From Caryophanales bacterium UBA1624 (lineage in GTDB: Bacteria; Bacillota_I; Bacilli_A; RFN20; CAG-826): a DNA stretch of 64,000 nt. Position 1 is the stretch's first letter, and each line of letters starts with the position of its first letter. Positions 8,273 through 16,941 of this stretch are shown here, piece by piece. The position numbers and the translations under genes are program-made. Location: positions 25,026 through 89,025 of the forward strand of contig DCMK01000077.1 in assembly GCA_002321395.1 (NCBI GenBank), given 5' to 3'. Below the pieces are notes generated by a model. That model made no database searches. It was not told the origin of the DNA and worked only from the letters and a program-made list of their open reading frames with translations.

Positions 8273-9889
8273 ATGTCTCTGATTAAAATCGAAGAAATTG
8301 CCAAAAAAGCCGGGATTCCCTTGGATGATTTGGAACCCTACGGGAAATACAAAGCCAAAATCGATCCCGAATGCTATCAGTCTTTGGCAGAGAAGAAAGA
8401 CGGGAAGCTTGTGTTAGTGACCGCTATCACCCCAACGAAGGCGGGCGAGGGCAAAACAACGATGTCCATCGCTTTGGCGGAGGGGTTCGGACGCATTGGG
8501 CAAAAGGCGATGCTTTGCCTCCGGGAGCCTTCTTTGGGCCCGGTCTTCGGCCTTAAAGGCGGCGCAACGGGCGGTGGCAAAGCCTCCATTGGGCCAAGCG
8601 AAGACATCAATCTTCACTTCACCGGAGACATGCATGCCTTGACTTCGTCCATCAATCTCATCTCGGCCGTGATCGACAATTCCATTTATCAAGGGAATCC
8701 TTTGAATATCGATCCGAATCGCATTGTTTGGAACCGCGCGATGGACATGAACGATCGAGCCTTACGGACGATTTCCGTTTCCGAAGGTGACCCGAAAGCC
8801 ACTCCTCGGCAAGATCATTTCATCATTACCGTCGCTAGCGAGCTGATGGCAATCCTTTGCCTTGCCCGTAGCGCGGATGATTTCTATTCCCGAATCCAAA
8901 AAGTCATTGTCGCCTATGGCAAAGAAGGGAATCCGATCACCATAAAAGACCTCCGGATCACCCATGCGATCATGAAGCTGATGAAAGAGGCTTTGAAGCC
9001 GAATTTGGTCCAAACGGTCGAGAACAATCCCGTATTGGTCCACGGCGGCCCTTTCGCCAACATCGCCCATGGATGCAATTCGATTCTCGCCACCCAACTC
9101 GCTTTGAAGCTGGCCCCGATCACGATTACGGAAGCGGGCTTTGGCGCGGATTTGGGCGCGGAGAAATTTTTGGACATCAAATGTCGCGAAGGTTCCTTCC
9201 ATCCGGATTGCGTCGTCATGGTCGCGAGCATCCGTGCGCTCAAGCTCCATGGCGGGCAGGTCTATGAAGACTTGGGGAAGCCTGACGTCTCCGCTTTGAA
9301 AAGAGGCGTCTGCAATTTGGAAGCCCACCTCGATAACATGGCTAAATTCGGCCTCCCCGTCGTGGTGGCCATCAACCATTTCTCTCAGGACTCGGAAGAA
9401 GAGGTTTCCTTTTTGGAGACGTGGTGCCGCGAAAATGGGTATTCCGCTTCCTTCGTCGATGCTTACGAAAAAGGCGGGGAGGGGGCGGTGGACCTCGCGG
9501 AAAAAGTCCTTGCCACTCTAAAAACCAAGCTGTCAAATTTCCATCCCCTATATGACTTGAAAATGCCTTTGAAAGAAAAAATAGAAAAGATTAGCAAAGA
9601 AATCTATCATGCTGGTGAGGTCCGTTATTCTCCGCAGGCGGAATCCCAACTTCGCGAATACGAATCGATGGGGTTCGGGGACGCCTATATTTGCATGGCC
9701 AAAACGCCCGCCAGCTTTTCCGACGACCCCTCGCTGCTAGGCGCTCCGACGGGGTTCCCGATTTCCATCCGCGAAGTTCGCCTTGCCGCAGGCAGCAATT
9801 TCGTGATCCCTTTGACGGGGAAAATCCTCACGATGCCCGGCCTCCCGAAGGTTCCTGCCGCCGTGAAAATGGAGGATGAACCGTGGTGA
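8273..9889 (+). CDS. fhs: Formate--tetrahydrofolate ligase
   Basis: 538 residues, slightly shorter than the usual 555-560. It makes 10-formyl-tetrahydrofolate from formate, ATP and THF. The P-loop TPTKAGEGKTT lies near residues 55-65; LREPSLGPVFGLKGGATGGG, FHPDCVVMVASIRALKLHGG, NHF and the C-terminal RLAAGSNFVIPLTGKILTMPGLP region are all intact. AACGAGGAAG precedes the ATG. It lies 18 bases after miaA, leaving no room for a folate riboswitch, and overlaps the next start by 7 bases. Confidence 0.96.
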   Translation: MSLIKIEEIAKKAGIPLDDLEPYGKYKAKIDPECYQSLAEKKDGKLVLVTAITPTKAGEGKTTMSIALAEGFGRIGQKAMLCLREPSLGPVFGLKGGATGGGKASIGPSEDINLHFTGDMHALTSSINLISAVIDNSIYQGNPLNIDPNRIVWNRAMDMNDRALRTISVSEGDPKATPRQDHFIITVASELMAILCLARSADDFYSRIQKVIVAYGKEGNPITIKDLRITHAIMKLMKEALKPNLVQTVENNPVLVHGGPFANIAHGCNSILATQLALKLAPITITEAGFGADLGAEKFLDIKCREGSFHPDCVVMVASIRALKLHGGQVYEDLGKPDVSALKRGVCNLEAHLDNMAKFGLPVVVAINHFSQDSEEEVSFLETWCRENGYSASFVDAYEKGGEGAVDLAEKVLATLKTKLSNFHPLYDLKMPLKEKIEKISKEIYHAGEVRYSPQAESQLREYESMGFGDAYICMAKTPASFSDDPSLLGAPTGFPISIREVRLAAGSNFVIPLTGKILTMPGLPKVPAAVKMEDEPW

Positions 9890-10092
9890 TTCTAAATCCT
9901 TCCCTTTACGATGAAGTCGAAATGAAAAAATGCCACCCCTGCTTCTCCCACTGCAAGAGGTTCCAAATCCTTCGCTTGGGCGCGGACATCAAAATGAAAT
10001 GTCTGGGATGCGGGAAAGTTCTTTTGGTGGACCGCGATCAATTCAACAAACGCCTTAAGAAAATCGTTTGTTCCCATACGGGAGAGCTATAA
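9883..10092 (+). CDS. DUF951 family small protein
   Basis: 69 residues matching the DUF951 pattern: a V-x-M-K-K-x-HPC opening, LGADIKMKCLGCGK in the middle and FNKRLKKI near the end. Two CxxC-like pairs (CHPC, CLGC) suggest a small metal-binding beta-barrel; the function is not established. The start is GTG at 9883 or the adjacent GTG at 9886, with GGAGG 7-10 bases upstream inside the fhs 3' end. In many Bacilli the gene sits near ychF or parB; here it is coupled to fhs. Confidence 0.75.
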   Translation: MVILNPSLYDEVEMKKCHPCFSHCKRFQILRLGADIKMKCLGCGKVLLVDRDQFNKRLKKIVCSHTGEL

Positions 10093-10115
10093 AAATCCTC
10101 CCATTTGCCATTTTT

Positions 10116-10137
10116 CCCTTTAAGGATTAAAGGGAGG
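10116..10137 (+). promoter_or_regulatory. Inverted repeat overlapping the ribosome binding site of the ABC module
   Basis: Perfect inverted repeat CCCTTTAA (10116-10123), GGA, TTAAAGGG (10127-10134). The right arm contains part of the Shine-Dalgarno GGGAGG (10132-10137), which serves the GTG at 10143. In RNA the stem would hide the ribosome binding site; in DNA it could be a repressor operator. Confidence 0.55.
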
Positions 10138-10142
10138 CTGAT

Positions 10143-10805
10143 GTGGGATTCTTAGATTTGCAGAACGTCGGGAAGTGTTTTAAGGACGGATCGGCGAAGA
10201 AATGGGTGTTCCGTCACCTGACCTTTTCTTTCCCGGAAAAAGGGATGGTTGGTATTTTGGGGAAATCCGGCTGCGGGAAAAGCACTTTGCTCTCCCTCCT
10301 TTCCGGTTTGTCTTCCCCGAGCGAGGGAAGAATTTCGTATTCAGGAAGAAACCTGACGTCTTTTCATGAAAAGGATTGGCTTGAATTCCGGCGAAGAGAA
10401 ATCGGCTTTGTCTTCCAGCACTACAATTTGATTCCAGGCCTTTCCGTTTATCAAAATGTCTTGCTTCCTTCAATGATAAAAGGGCCAGCCAAACAAAGGG
10501 AAAAAGTCGATTCTTTGCTTAAGAAGGTTGGGATATTGAAGAAAAAAACGCAGTGCGTTGATTCGTTATCGGGTGGGGAGAAGCAAAGGGCGGCCATTTG
10601 CCGAGCGCTGACCAATTCTCCGAAAATGCTTTTGTGCGACGAGCCTACAGGCGCTTTAGACAAGGATAATTCGCGTGGGGTCGCTCAGCTTTTAAGCTCG
10701 ATATCCCAAACCCGATTGGTAATCGTCGTCACCCACGATGAGGATTTGTTCAAGCCCTTTTTGACGGAAACGTTCCGCCTGCCCTGGGAAAGGAAGGCTG
10801 ATTGA
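10143..10805 (+). CDS. ABC exporter ATPase, MacB/LolD type
   Basis: 220 residues, a single nucleotide-binding domain. Walker A GKSGCGKST (residues 39-47), Q-loop FVFQHYNLIPGLSVYQNVLLP typical of the MacB/LolD group, signature LSGGEKQR, Walker B MLLCDEPTGALD and switch histidine VVTHDE. The start is GTG with a strong GGGAGG five bases upstream. The permease gene overlaps the stop. The pair resembles exporters of lipoproteins, peptides or antimicrobials that use FtsX-fold permeases; the substrate cannot be told. Confidence 0.88.
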   Translation: MGFLDLQNVGKCFKDGSAKKWVFRHLTFSFPEKGMVGILGKSGCGKSTLLSLLSGLSSPSEGRISYSGRNLTSFHEKDWLEFRRREIGFVFQHYNLIPGLSVYQNVLLPSMIKGPAKQREKVDSLLKKVGILKKKTQCVDSLSGGEKQRAAICRALTNSPKMLLCDEPTGALDKDNSRGVAQLLSSISQTRLVIVVTHDEDLFKPFLTETFRLPWERKAD

Positions 10806-12118
10806 TGGCGAAGCATTCCCTTTTTTCTTTCTTCTTGCTCCGCAATTTGCGTCAAGACCTTGGGAAGAATCTCCTTTGCCTGACGTCTTCTTTCATCGGC
10901 GTTTCTTCCCTTTTGCTCTCGCTAGGATACTTTTTGGGTTATCAAGGCGCTTTGAGCAATCAGGTGGAGCAATCTCCGGAATATGGGGTCTTCCAAGTTC
11001 AGGAAAAAAGGAAAGTCTCCTTGAGCAATTCCCCCTTAAAGCTCGTTGAAACAAGCAGGCCGCCTTTGGATTCTTGTTTGGATTTCGATCAAGAGAACGA
11101 AATCGAATGGGGACTTAATTTCTCTTATTTCCTTCCAACAGAAACCGTTTTCTATTTAAACGGCATCCAAAAAGAGACGATCAAAATTTGCGTGATACCC
11201 TCTTTTGCCTCCTTACAAGAAAGAGGCATCCGTTTGGAATATGGACAGATTCCGGAAGAGACGGTGGATTATTGCGTGGTCAATCATGAATTTTCCCAAC
11301 AATATTTGAAAAACGAAAAAGGCGGAACGGTTTCTTTCCGCACGAGCTTTTCTTTGCCTGGCGATGAGGGCGATACAACTTTGGATTATGAGTTTCAAAT
11401 CGAAGCCGTGACGCCGGACTTTCCCTTTTTGGCTACGCCGAAGGTTTATCTTTCCTATTCCGCTCTGGCCGATTTCTATTCTTCGACTGGCTTTGGGGAT
11501 GAGCGTTCTTCAATCTACCAGATGGTGGAATCAAGCGCCGGCAATTCGCCCTTGAGTGGCTATTCTCGTTTTGCTTTTTGCACAACGGGCCGTAGCGCGA
11601 GGGTCCTTTCTTCTTATGACTCTTCCGAAGATGGCCTTTCGTTTTTCAGCGAAGTGGCGAATACCGCGAATAGTTTCTTAACGTTGTCGCAAGGTTTTTC
11701 TTCCTCCTTATCTTTGTTTTCAACGCTATCCTTGGCGGGGGTTTGCTTGATTTTGATCATGACGAACTGTTCCAACTTCGTTTTGCGGAAGAAGGAGACG
11801 GCGATTCTTTATTGCTTGGGCGTAAGCCAAAGAACCGTTCGCCAATTGTATTTTTTGGAATCCTTGACCATTTGTTTGTCCGCCGTTTTCTTAAGTTTGG
11901 TTTTTGCCCCTTTGCTCCAATGGGGCGCAAACCGCCTTTTCCAATCGGAATTCGGCCTTTCCGATTTGGTGTCCATCCCGACTTCATCGATGTTTGGATG
12001 CCCTTTCTTGCTGGAGACGCTTTTGCTTTTCTTCTCTTTGCTCGTCGCTTTTCTGTCGGTGCTCCCCCTAAAGAGAGCGAAAGCAAATAGCCTAAACGAG
12101 GAACTCCGCGATGAATGA
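10805..12118 (+). CDS. ABC transporter permease, MacB/FtsX fold
   Basis: 437 residues. One membrane span near the N-terminus (about 25-47), a polar extracytoplasmic domain of roughly 230 residues rich in Ser, Phe and Glu, then three C-terminal spans (about 298-320, 345-370, 395-420). This 1+3 topology is the FtsX/MacB fold. The ATG at 10805 shares a base with the TGA of the ATPase gene (TGATG). No close substrate clue. The reading frame is poor in recognisable motifs apart from RKKETAILYCLGVSQRTV, the coupling-helix region typical of this fold. Confidence 0.82.
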   Translation: MAKHSLFSFFLLRNLRQDLGKNLLCLTSSFIGVSSLLLSLGYFLGYQGALSNQVEQSPEYGVFQVQEKRKVSLSNSPLKLVETSRPPLDSCLDFDQENEIEWGLNFSYFLPTETVFYLNGIQKETIKICVIPSFASLQERGIRLEYGQIPEETVDYCVVNHEFSQQYLKNEKGGTVSFRTSFSLPGDEGDTTLDYEFQIEAVTPDFPFLATPKVYLSYSALADFYSSTGFGDERSSIYQMVESSAGNSPLSGYSRFAFCTTGRSARVLSSYDSSEDGLSFFSEVANTANSFLTLSQGFSSSLSLFSTLSLAGVCLILIMTNCSNFVLRKKETAILYCLGVSQRTVRQLYFLESLTICLSAVFLSLVFAPLLQWGANRLFQSEFGLSDLVSIPTSSMFGCPFLLETLLLFFSLLVAFLSVLPLKRAKANSLNEELRDE

Positions 12119-14897
12119 CAGCGTTGTATGCCAAAATGTGAAAAGAAACTTCGGCGAGGAAAGACCGTTGCGGGGCGTTTCCTTTCGTTTGCCTAAGAAA
12201 GGGTTCTTTGGCGTTTTCGGTGCTTCCGGAAGCGGGAAGAGCACGTTGCTGAATATTCTTGGAATGCTTGATGATGGTTATGAAGGGGATGTTTTGATCC
12301 TTGGGAAGAACCCAAAGAGGATGAGCGAGTCGGAACGGTGCGCGTTCCGCCTCAAGGAAATCGGCTATGTGTTCCAATCGTTCAACCTCTTGGAGCTGGA
12401 AACGGTCGAATTCAATCTTTCGTTGCCCCTTCAGTCCTGCTATCTCGTCAAAAAAAGAAGGCGCGAAGCGAAAATCCGCGACGCCCTATCTCTTGTTGGC
12501 TTGGACGGTTATCAAAAGCGCGTTGTGAATACCCTTTCGGGGGGCGAAAAACAAAGGGTCGCCATTGCCCGGGCGGTCATGAACAATCCTTCTCTGCTGC
12601 TGCTCGATGAGCCAAGCGCCGCTTTGGACCACGAGAACTCCTCTCGTCTTTTTTCCGCTTTGGAAAAGATTTCTTCCCGCTGCCTCGTTGTTGTCGTGAG
12701 CCATGACGTGGATTTGCTTTCCGCTCACGCCGACGCGATTCTTCAGCTAGATCAGGGCCAAATTGCGGGGTTTTCTTCAAAAAAGGAAGAGTCTTCCCAG
12801 AAACATCTTCCCGTAAGGATCCCAGGAAAAGAAAGGGCGCATCCCCGTTTGCCTTTCTTTTCTTTGCTTTTTCATGCTTGGCATATTTTAAAGAGAAAGA
12901 AGTGGCGTTCCTTCTTCACCGAAGGCGCCATCGCCGCAGGCCTGCTTGGCATTGGGATGTCTCTTTATTTGTCTTTTTCGATCTCTAGCCAAATTGAATC
13001 ATCCTTTGCTTCGATCGTGCCGGAAAACCGCATCATCATGAAGGGAAAGACAGAAACGGCCTCCCCTTATTCCAACGTTTATTCTTACTCAATGGCAAGC
13101 GCAAAGGCCCTCGTCGCTTCCTATCCCGATGAGCTGTTCGACTATGGGTCGAGTTTTGTTATGAACTTCGAAGAATGGTTTTCCGACGACAACTTCGTCT
13201 ATGCCCTCCGCGGTTCGGAGCAAATCCCCTTGATTGGTTTTTCCGCCCGCTCATTCAACGATTATCAATGGCTCGATTTTGCTGATGGCGATTCTTTCTA
13301 TCCGAACAAACCGCCTTCCATGGATTTCGACGAGATCATCCTCGGGCTGCCCTATTCGGATATGTTCCAACTTTGCTTCCGCTTGCAGATTGAGCGGAGC
13401 TTCGAAAGCTTGGGCGACTATCTTTCCGATCTTCCTCTGCCCATCGTTTTGCGTCTTTCGCGGTTGGACTATGGCTTTCAGGATGAACAAATTTTCAATT
13501 TGGTCAGTGTATGTCCTTCCGAAAAAAGAACGATTTACCATTCCGATCATCGATGGGCCCATTCTTTGTTCGTCGACAAAATGCGCTTTAAGCCCTGGAA
13601 TGGATCCGAGACCCCTTCCCCTCAAGCGATTTATGAGGTGCCCTACGTTGAGCCTAGGGGCGGTGCCTCCTCCTTTTTGTCTAAAATTCGGGTCGAGGAC
13701 AAATACAAAGGCATTGTCTTTCAAAGGGTCTCATCTTTCTTTTTAGGTTCCTTAATGGAAAAAGGGGACGCCACGGATATCCGAAGGCTTTATCTGTTTT
13801 CCTGCGATTTATCAGGACCCTGCTGGAAGGAGATCGAAGAAGTGTCGTCATCCTCGCCTTTCATTTTGGGGAGGGATGTTTTGACCCCAGGCGGGTATTT
13901 CGCCGATCCGCAATCCCTCGTTTCCGGGTTTTTAAAACACTTGGTTTTCACGCCGAGCGAAGAGGAAGCGAAGGCAGTGGTGGATTCTTACTCCAGACTG
14001 CCGCTCGCCCAAAAAGACGTTCCGATAGAATTGCCGGGATTTTGCAAAGATGTCGGGGTTTTGCAAACTTCTTTGCCCTTGAGAACCGTTTACGGAGAAA
14101 AGGAATTTGACTTTGGCAAGGCGCCGATCAACTATGAAGAAATCGGCGTTTCGTCCGCTTTGTACCGAAATTGGGGCCAACCGGAGGAAGTCTATGTAGC
14201 CACCGAACTTGAAGGAACGGAAGCTGGGGATTTTTACGATCGCGAGTTTTCCCTGAGCAAAGTCAAGGTCACCGGGGTGAAAGAAAACGATGTCGAGGCG
14301 ATTTACCTTTGTTCGGACTGGTCCGCGGACTTTCTTTTTCTCTCCGCCGGGGCGGACCCCTTCTCCCTTCTTCCGAATGGAGCGATTTTCCAAATCGATG
14401 AAGGCGCGGATCTTCCATCCGTTTTGTCTGAGCTTCGCGAATCCTTCCCAAAATTCCGATTCGGTTCCCCGACGCTTGAGGTTTCCTCCGCAATCGAAAG
14501 TTCCTTGGGTTATATCAAAAAGGTTTTGGCGTTCTTCGCCGCGTTTGCTTTTCTTTTGTCGTTTCTTCTTTCCACGATCGTTTTGGGGATCACGCTCAAG
14601 GAAAACGGGAAAGAAGCGCGGCTGCTGTTCGCAATGGGGGCGGACAGGAAGCAATTGTCGAAGGCACTGCTATGCCACATCTTGCTGTCCTTGGGGGCGG
14701 CTTTGGTTTCATCCTGTCTTTCCCTTTTGGCCTTAGAAGCGGTGGTCAGCATATATTTGGCCCGCTCCTTCGGAACGCCGATCCGGTTGGGGCTTTCCTT
14801 GCTTCCTTTATGGGGATGCTTGGGCTGTTCCTGCGTTTTCCTCCTTTGTTTCTATGTTTTGATTTCATTTCGCCTAAGGCGCAGCAAAATTTGGTAA
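12111..14897 (+). CDS. Fused ABC ATPase-permease, MacB type with a very large ectodomain
   Basis: 928 residues. Residues 1-220 form an ATPase domain: Walker A GASGSGKST (37-45), Q-loop YVFQSFNLLELETVEFNLSLP, signature LSGGEKQR, Walker B LLLLDEPSAALD, and SHD. A membrane span follows near 266-290, then about 510 extracytoplasmic residues with no motif I recognise, and three C-terminal spans (about 805-925). E. coli MacB has the same order but only about 650 residues in total, so the ectodomain here is roughly twice as large. The start overlaps the preceding permease by 8 bases. Together the three genes give two ATPase domains and two permeases, enough for one heterodimeric or two separate exporters. 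Confidence 0.85.
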   Translation: MNDSVVCQNVKRNFGEERPLRGVSFRLPKKGFFGVFGASGSGKSTLLNILGMLDDGYEGDVLILGKNPKRMSESERCAFRLKEIGYVFQSFNLLELETVEFNLSLPLQSCYLVKKRRREAKIRDALSLVGLDGYQKRVVNTLSGGEKQRVAIARAVMNNPSLLLLDEPSAALDHENSSRLFSALEKISSRCLVVVVSHDVDLLSAHADAILQLDQGQIAGFSSKKEESSQKHLPVRIPGKERAHPRLPFFSLLFHAWHILKRKKWRSFFTEGAIAAGLLGIGMSLYLSFSISSQIESSFASIVPENRIIMKGKTETASPYSNVYSYSMASAKALVASYPDELFDYGSSFVMNFEEWFSDDNFVYALRGSEQIPLIGFSARSFNDYQWLDFADGDSFYPNKPPSMDFDEIILGLPYSDMFQLCFRLQIERSFESLGDYLSDLPLPIVLRLSRLDYGFQDEQIFNLVSVCPSEKRTIYHSDHRWAHSLFVDKMRFKPWNGSETPSPQAIYEVPYVEPRGGASSFLSKIRVEDKYKGIVFQRVSSFFLGSLMEKGDATDIRRLYLFSCDLSGPCWKEIEEVSSSSPFILGRDVLTPGGYFADPQSLVSGFLKHLVFTPSEEEAKAVVDSYSRLPLAQKDVPIELPGFCKDVGVLQTSLPLRTVYGEKEFDFGKAPINYEEIGVSSALYRNWGQPEEVYVATELEGTEAGDFYDREFSLSKVKVTGVKENDVEAIYLCSDWSADFLFLSAGADPFSLLPNGAIFQIDEGADLPSVLSELRESFPKFRFGSPTLEVSSAIESSLGYIKKVLAFFAAFAFLLSFLLSTIVLGITLKENGKEARLLFAMGADRKQLSKALLCHILLSLGAALVSSCLSLLALEAVVSIYLARSFGTPIRLGLSLLPLWGCLGCSCVFLLCFYVLISFRLRRSKIW

Positions 14898-14906
14898 AAA
14901 GCTATG

Positions 14907-14935
14907 TTTCCAAGCAAGGGAAAAGGTGCTAATAT
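14907..14935 (+). promoter_or_regulatory. Promoter of the cold-shock gene
   Basis: TTTCCA (14907-14912), 17-base spacer, extended -10 TGC-TAATAT (14930-14935). It predicts a leader of roughly 50 bases before the csp start. Confidence 0.6.
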
Positions 14936-14990
14936 CATGCACAGCCAAACAACCTTTTGAGGCGTTATGGCTAGGAAGGTTAGGAGTCTC

Positions 14991-15191
14991 ATGAAGGGAA
15001 CAGTTAAAATGTTCAACAAAGAGAAGGGTTATGGTTTTATTCATGCCGAAGACAACCAGGACTACTTCTTCCACTACTCTGCTCTTCTGATGGACGACTA
15101 CAAGACCGCCGAACCCGGCGAGCATGTAGAGTTCGAAATCGAAGAGTCTCAGCGTGGGCCGCGTGCTAAGAACGTTAAGAAAGTCGACTAA
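14991..15191 (+). CDS. csp: Cold-shock domain protein
   Basis: 66 residues, the canonical Csp length, when started at 14991; an upstream in-frame ATG at 14967 would add eight residues. Csp proteins bind single-stranded RNA and act as chaperones at low temperature. RNP1 is KGYGFI and RNP2 is DYFFHYSAL. The conserved Trp of the opening motif (VKWFN) is replaced by Met (VKMFN), which removes a stacking residue known to contact nucleic acid in CspA/CspB. AGGAG lies only 4 bases before the chosen ATG. The gene has its own promoter and terminator. Confidence 0.92.
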   Translation: MKGTVKMFNKEKGYGFIHAEDNQDYFFHYSALLMDDYKTAEPGEHVEFEIEESQRGPRAKNVKKVD

Positions 15192-15209
15192 TTTAACCTA
15201 GCTGGTTAC

Positions 15210-15237
15210 GCCTCCGAGTCTCTCGGAGGCCTTTTTT
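15210..15237 (+). terminator. Terminator of csp
   Basis: Nine-pair stem GCCTCCGAG / CTCGGAGGC (15210-15218, 15222-15230) with a TCT loop and a run of T. Confidence 0.95.
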
Positions 15238-15307
15238 GTTCTCTTCTTCTTTTTCACGCGCGCGCAAAGCGCTAAAATGCTCGTGCCATTTTTAGGAAGT
15301 AAACGTT

Positions 15308-16423
15308 ATGCCATTAAAAGCTGGAATCGTTGGGCTCCCCAACGTTGGAAAATCTACCCTATTCAACGCGATCACCAATTCTCACGTTGAAGCTGCGAAT
15401 TATCCTTTCGCGACCATCAAACCGAACACGGGCGTCGTCATCGTCCCGGATGAGAGGCTCGATTTCCTTTGCGATATGTTCCATCCCGCCCGCAAAGTCA
15501 ATGCGACCTTCGATTTCTATGATATCGCAGGCCTTGTCAAAGGCGCCTCCAAAGGGGAAGGGCTCGGCAACCAGTTCTTGGCGGCCATCCGTGAATGCGA
15601 CGCCATCTGCGAGGTCGTCCGATGCTTTGATTCCAATGAAATCATCCACGTGGAGAACACGGTCGATCCCTCCCGCGACATCGGCATCATCGATCTTGAG
15701 TTGGCCATGGCCGATTACGAAAGCGTGCAAAACCGCATTGCGAAGCAGGGCATTAAAGCCCGCGTCGCCCATGACAAGGTCGCTCAATACGAAATGGCCA
15801 TTCTCTCTCCCCTTGAGAAATGGCTGGGGGAGGGGAAGCCCGCCCGCACTTGCCCGGAATTGAGCGAAGAGCAAAAAGAGTACGCCAAGAAAAACTTCTT
15901 CCTGCTTTCGGCCAAACCCATCATTTACGTCGCCAACGTTGCCGATTCGGACTACACCGACCTCGACCACTGCGCTTATTACCAAACCGTCTGCCGCATC
16001 GCTGCGGAGCAGCATGCGCAGTGCATCCCCGTTTCCTGCGAAATCGAATATGAGATCTCTCAGCTTGGGCCTCAGGAGAAAAAAGAATTCCTGGAAACCC
16101 TCGGGGCCAGCGAAAGCGGGCTCGACAAGCTGGTCAAAGCCGCTTATAAGCTTCTGAATTTGTCGACCTTCTTCACTTGCGGGACCGATGAATGCCGCGC
16201 CTGGACGTTCGTGAATGGGATGAGCGCCCCGGAGTGTGCCGGCATCATCCATACCGATTTCCAAAAAGGCTTCATCAAAGCGGAATGCTATGACTTCGAA
16301 GTCCTGAAGGAGCTCGGCTCGGAAGCGGCCGTGAAAGAAGCCGGAAAGCTTCGCCAAGAAGGAAAGGATTATCGGATGAAGGACGGAGACGTCGTCTTCT
16401 TCCGATTCAACGTCACGAAATGA
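15308..16423 (+). CDS. ychF: YchF/Ola1 ATPase
   Basis: 371 residues, family length about 365. An Obg-type P-loop ATPase that binds ribosomes. [15 protein letters not shown] (G1, residues 9-23), [20 protein letters not shown] (G3 region), and NVADSD in place of the GTPase NKxD, which explains the ATP preference known for the family; the C-terminal TGS domain ([21 protein letters not shown]) is complete. A promoter-like TAAAAT near 15274 and a good AGGAAGT site precede the ATG. The stop overlaps ispF by 4 bases. Confidence 0.97.
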   Translation: MPLKAGIVGLPNVGKSTLFNAITNSHVEAANYPFATIKPNTGVVIVPDERLDFLCDMFHPARKVNATFDFYDIAGLVKGASKGEGLGNQFLAAIRECDAICEVVRCFDSNEIIHVENTVDPSRDIGIIDLELAMADYESVQNRIAKQGIKARVAHDKVAQYEMAILSPLEKWLGEGKPARTCPELSEEQKEYAKKNFFLLSAKPIIYVANVADSDYTDLDHCAYYQTVCRIAAEQHAQCIPVSCEIEYEISQLGPQEKKEFLETLGASESGLDKLVKAAYKLLNLSTFFTCGTDECRAWTFVNGMSAPECAGIIHTDFQKGFIKAECYDFEVLKELGSEAAVKEAGKLRQEGKDYRMKDGDVVFFRFNVTK

Positions 16424-16941
16424 GCGACATCCGCATCGGAATCGGCGAGGACATCCACCGCCTCGCTCCGGGGAAGAAACTCGTTTTGGGCGGGATGGAA
16501 ATCCCATATTCGAAAGGCCTCCTCGCCCATAGCGATGGGGACGTCGTCTATCACGCCGTCAGCGATGCCCTTTTGGGGGCCTTGGCCTTGGGCGACATCG
16601 GAAAGCACTTCCGAACCGACGACCCAAAATGGGACGGCGCCCCCAGCAGGATCATTGTCTCCGAAGTCATGAAACTGGTCGGCGAGGCGGGGTACCGAGT
16701 TGGGAACCTCGATGTCGTCATCTTGGCGGAGGAACCGCATTTATCCCCTTACGTCGAAGGGATGCGCGTGAATTTGGCCTTCCTCCTGAACGTTCCCATG
16801 AACCGAGTCGGCATCCAAGTCGGAACCGATGAAGGCTTAGGGGAAGTGGGTAGGAAAGAAGGGATTCGCGCGCGAGCATCCGTTCTGCTATTCGAAAAAG
16901 AAGAAAGAGAGGAAAAAACATGGACAACGACATCCGATTGA
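16420..16941 (+). CDS. ispF: 2-C-methyl-D-erythritol 2,4-cyclodiphosphate synthase
   Basis: 173 residues (family about 158). It makes the cyclic diphosphate in the MEP isoprenoid pathway. The zinc ligand motif DIH (in GIGEDIHRL), HSDGDV (normally HSDADV), HAVSDALLGAL, DIGKHFRTDDP, and the C-terminal TDEGLGEVGRKEGIRARASVLL are present. The last 13 or so residues are a charged tail that overlaps argS by 22 bases. ispD of the same pathway is at 32.7-33.4 kb, not fused. Confidence 0.94.
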   Translation: MSDIRIGIGEDIHRLAPGKKLVLGGMEIPYSKGLLAHSDGDVVYHAVSDALLGALALGDIGKHFRTDDPKWDGAPSRIIVSEVMKLVGEAGYRVGNLDVVILAEEPHLSPYVEGMRVNLAFLLNVPMNRVGIQVGTDEGLGEVGRKEGIRARASVLLFEKEEREEKTWTTTSD

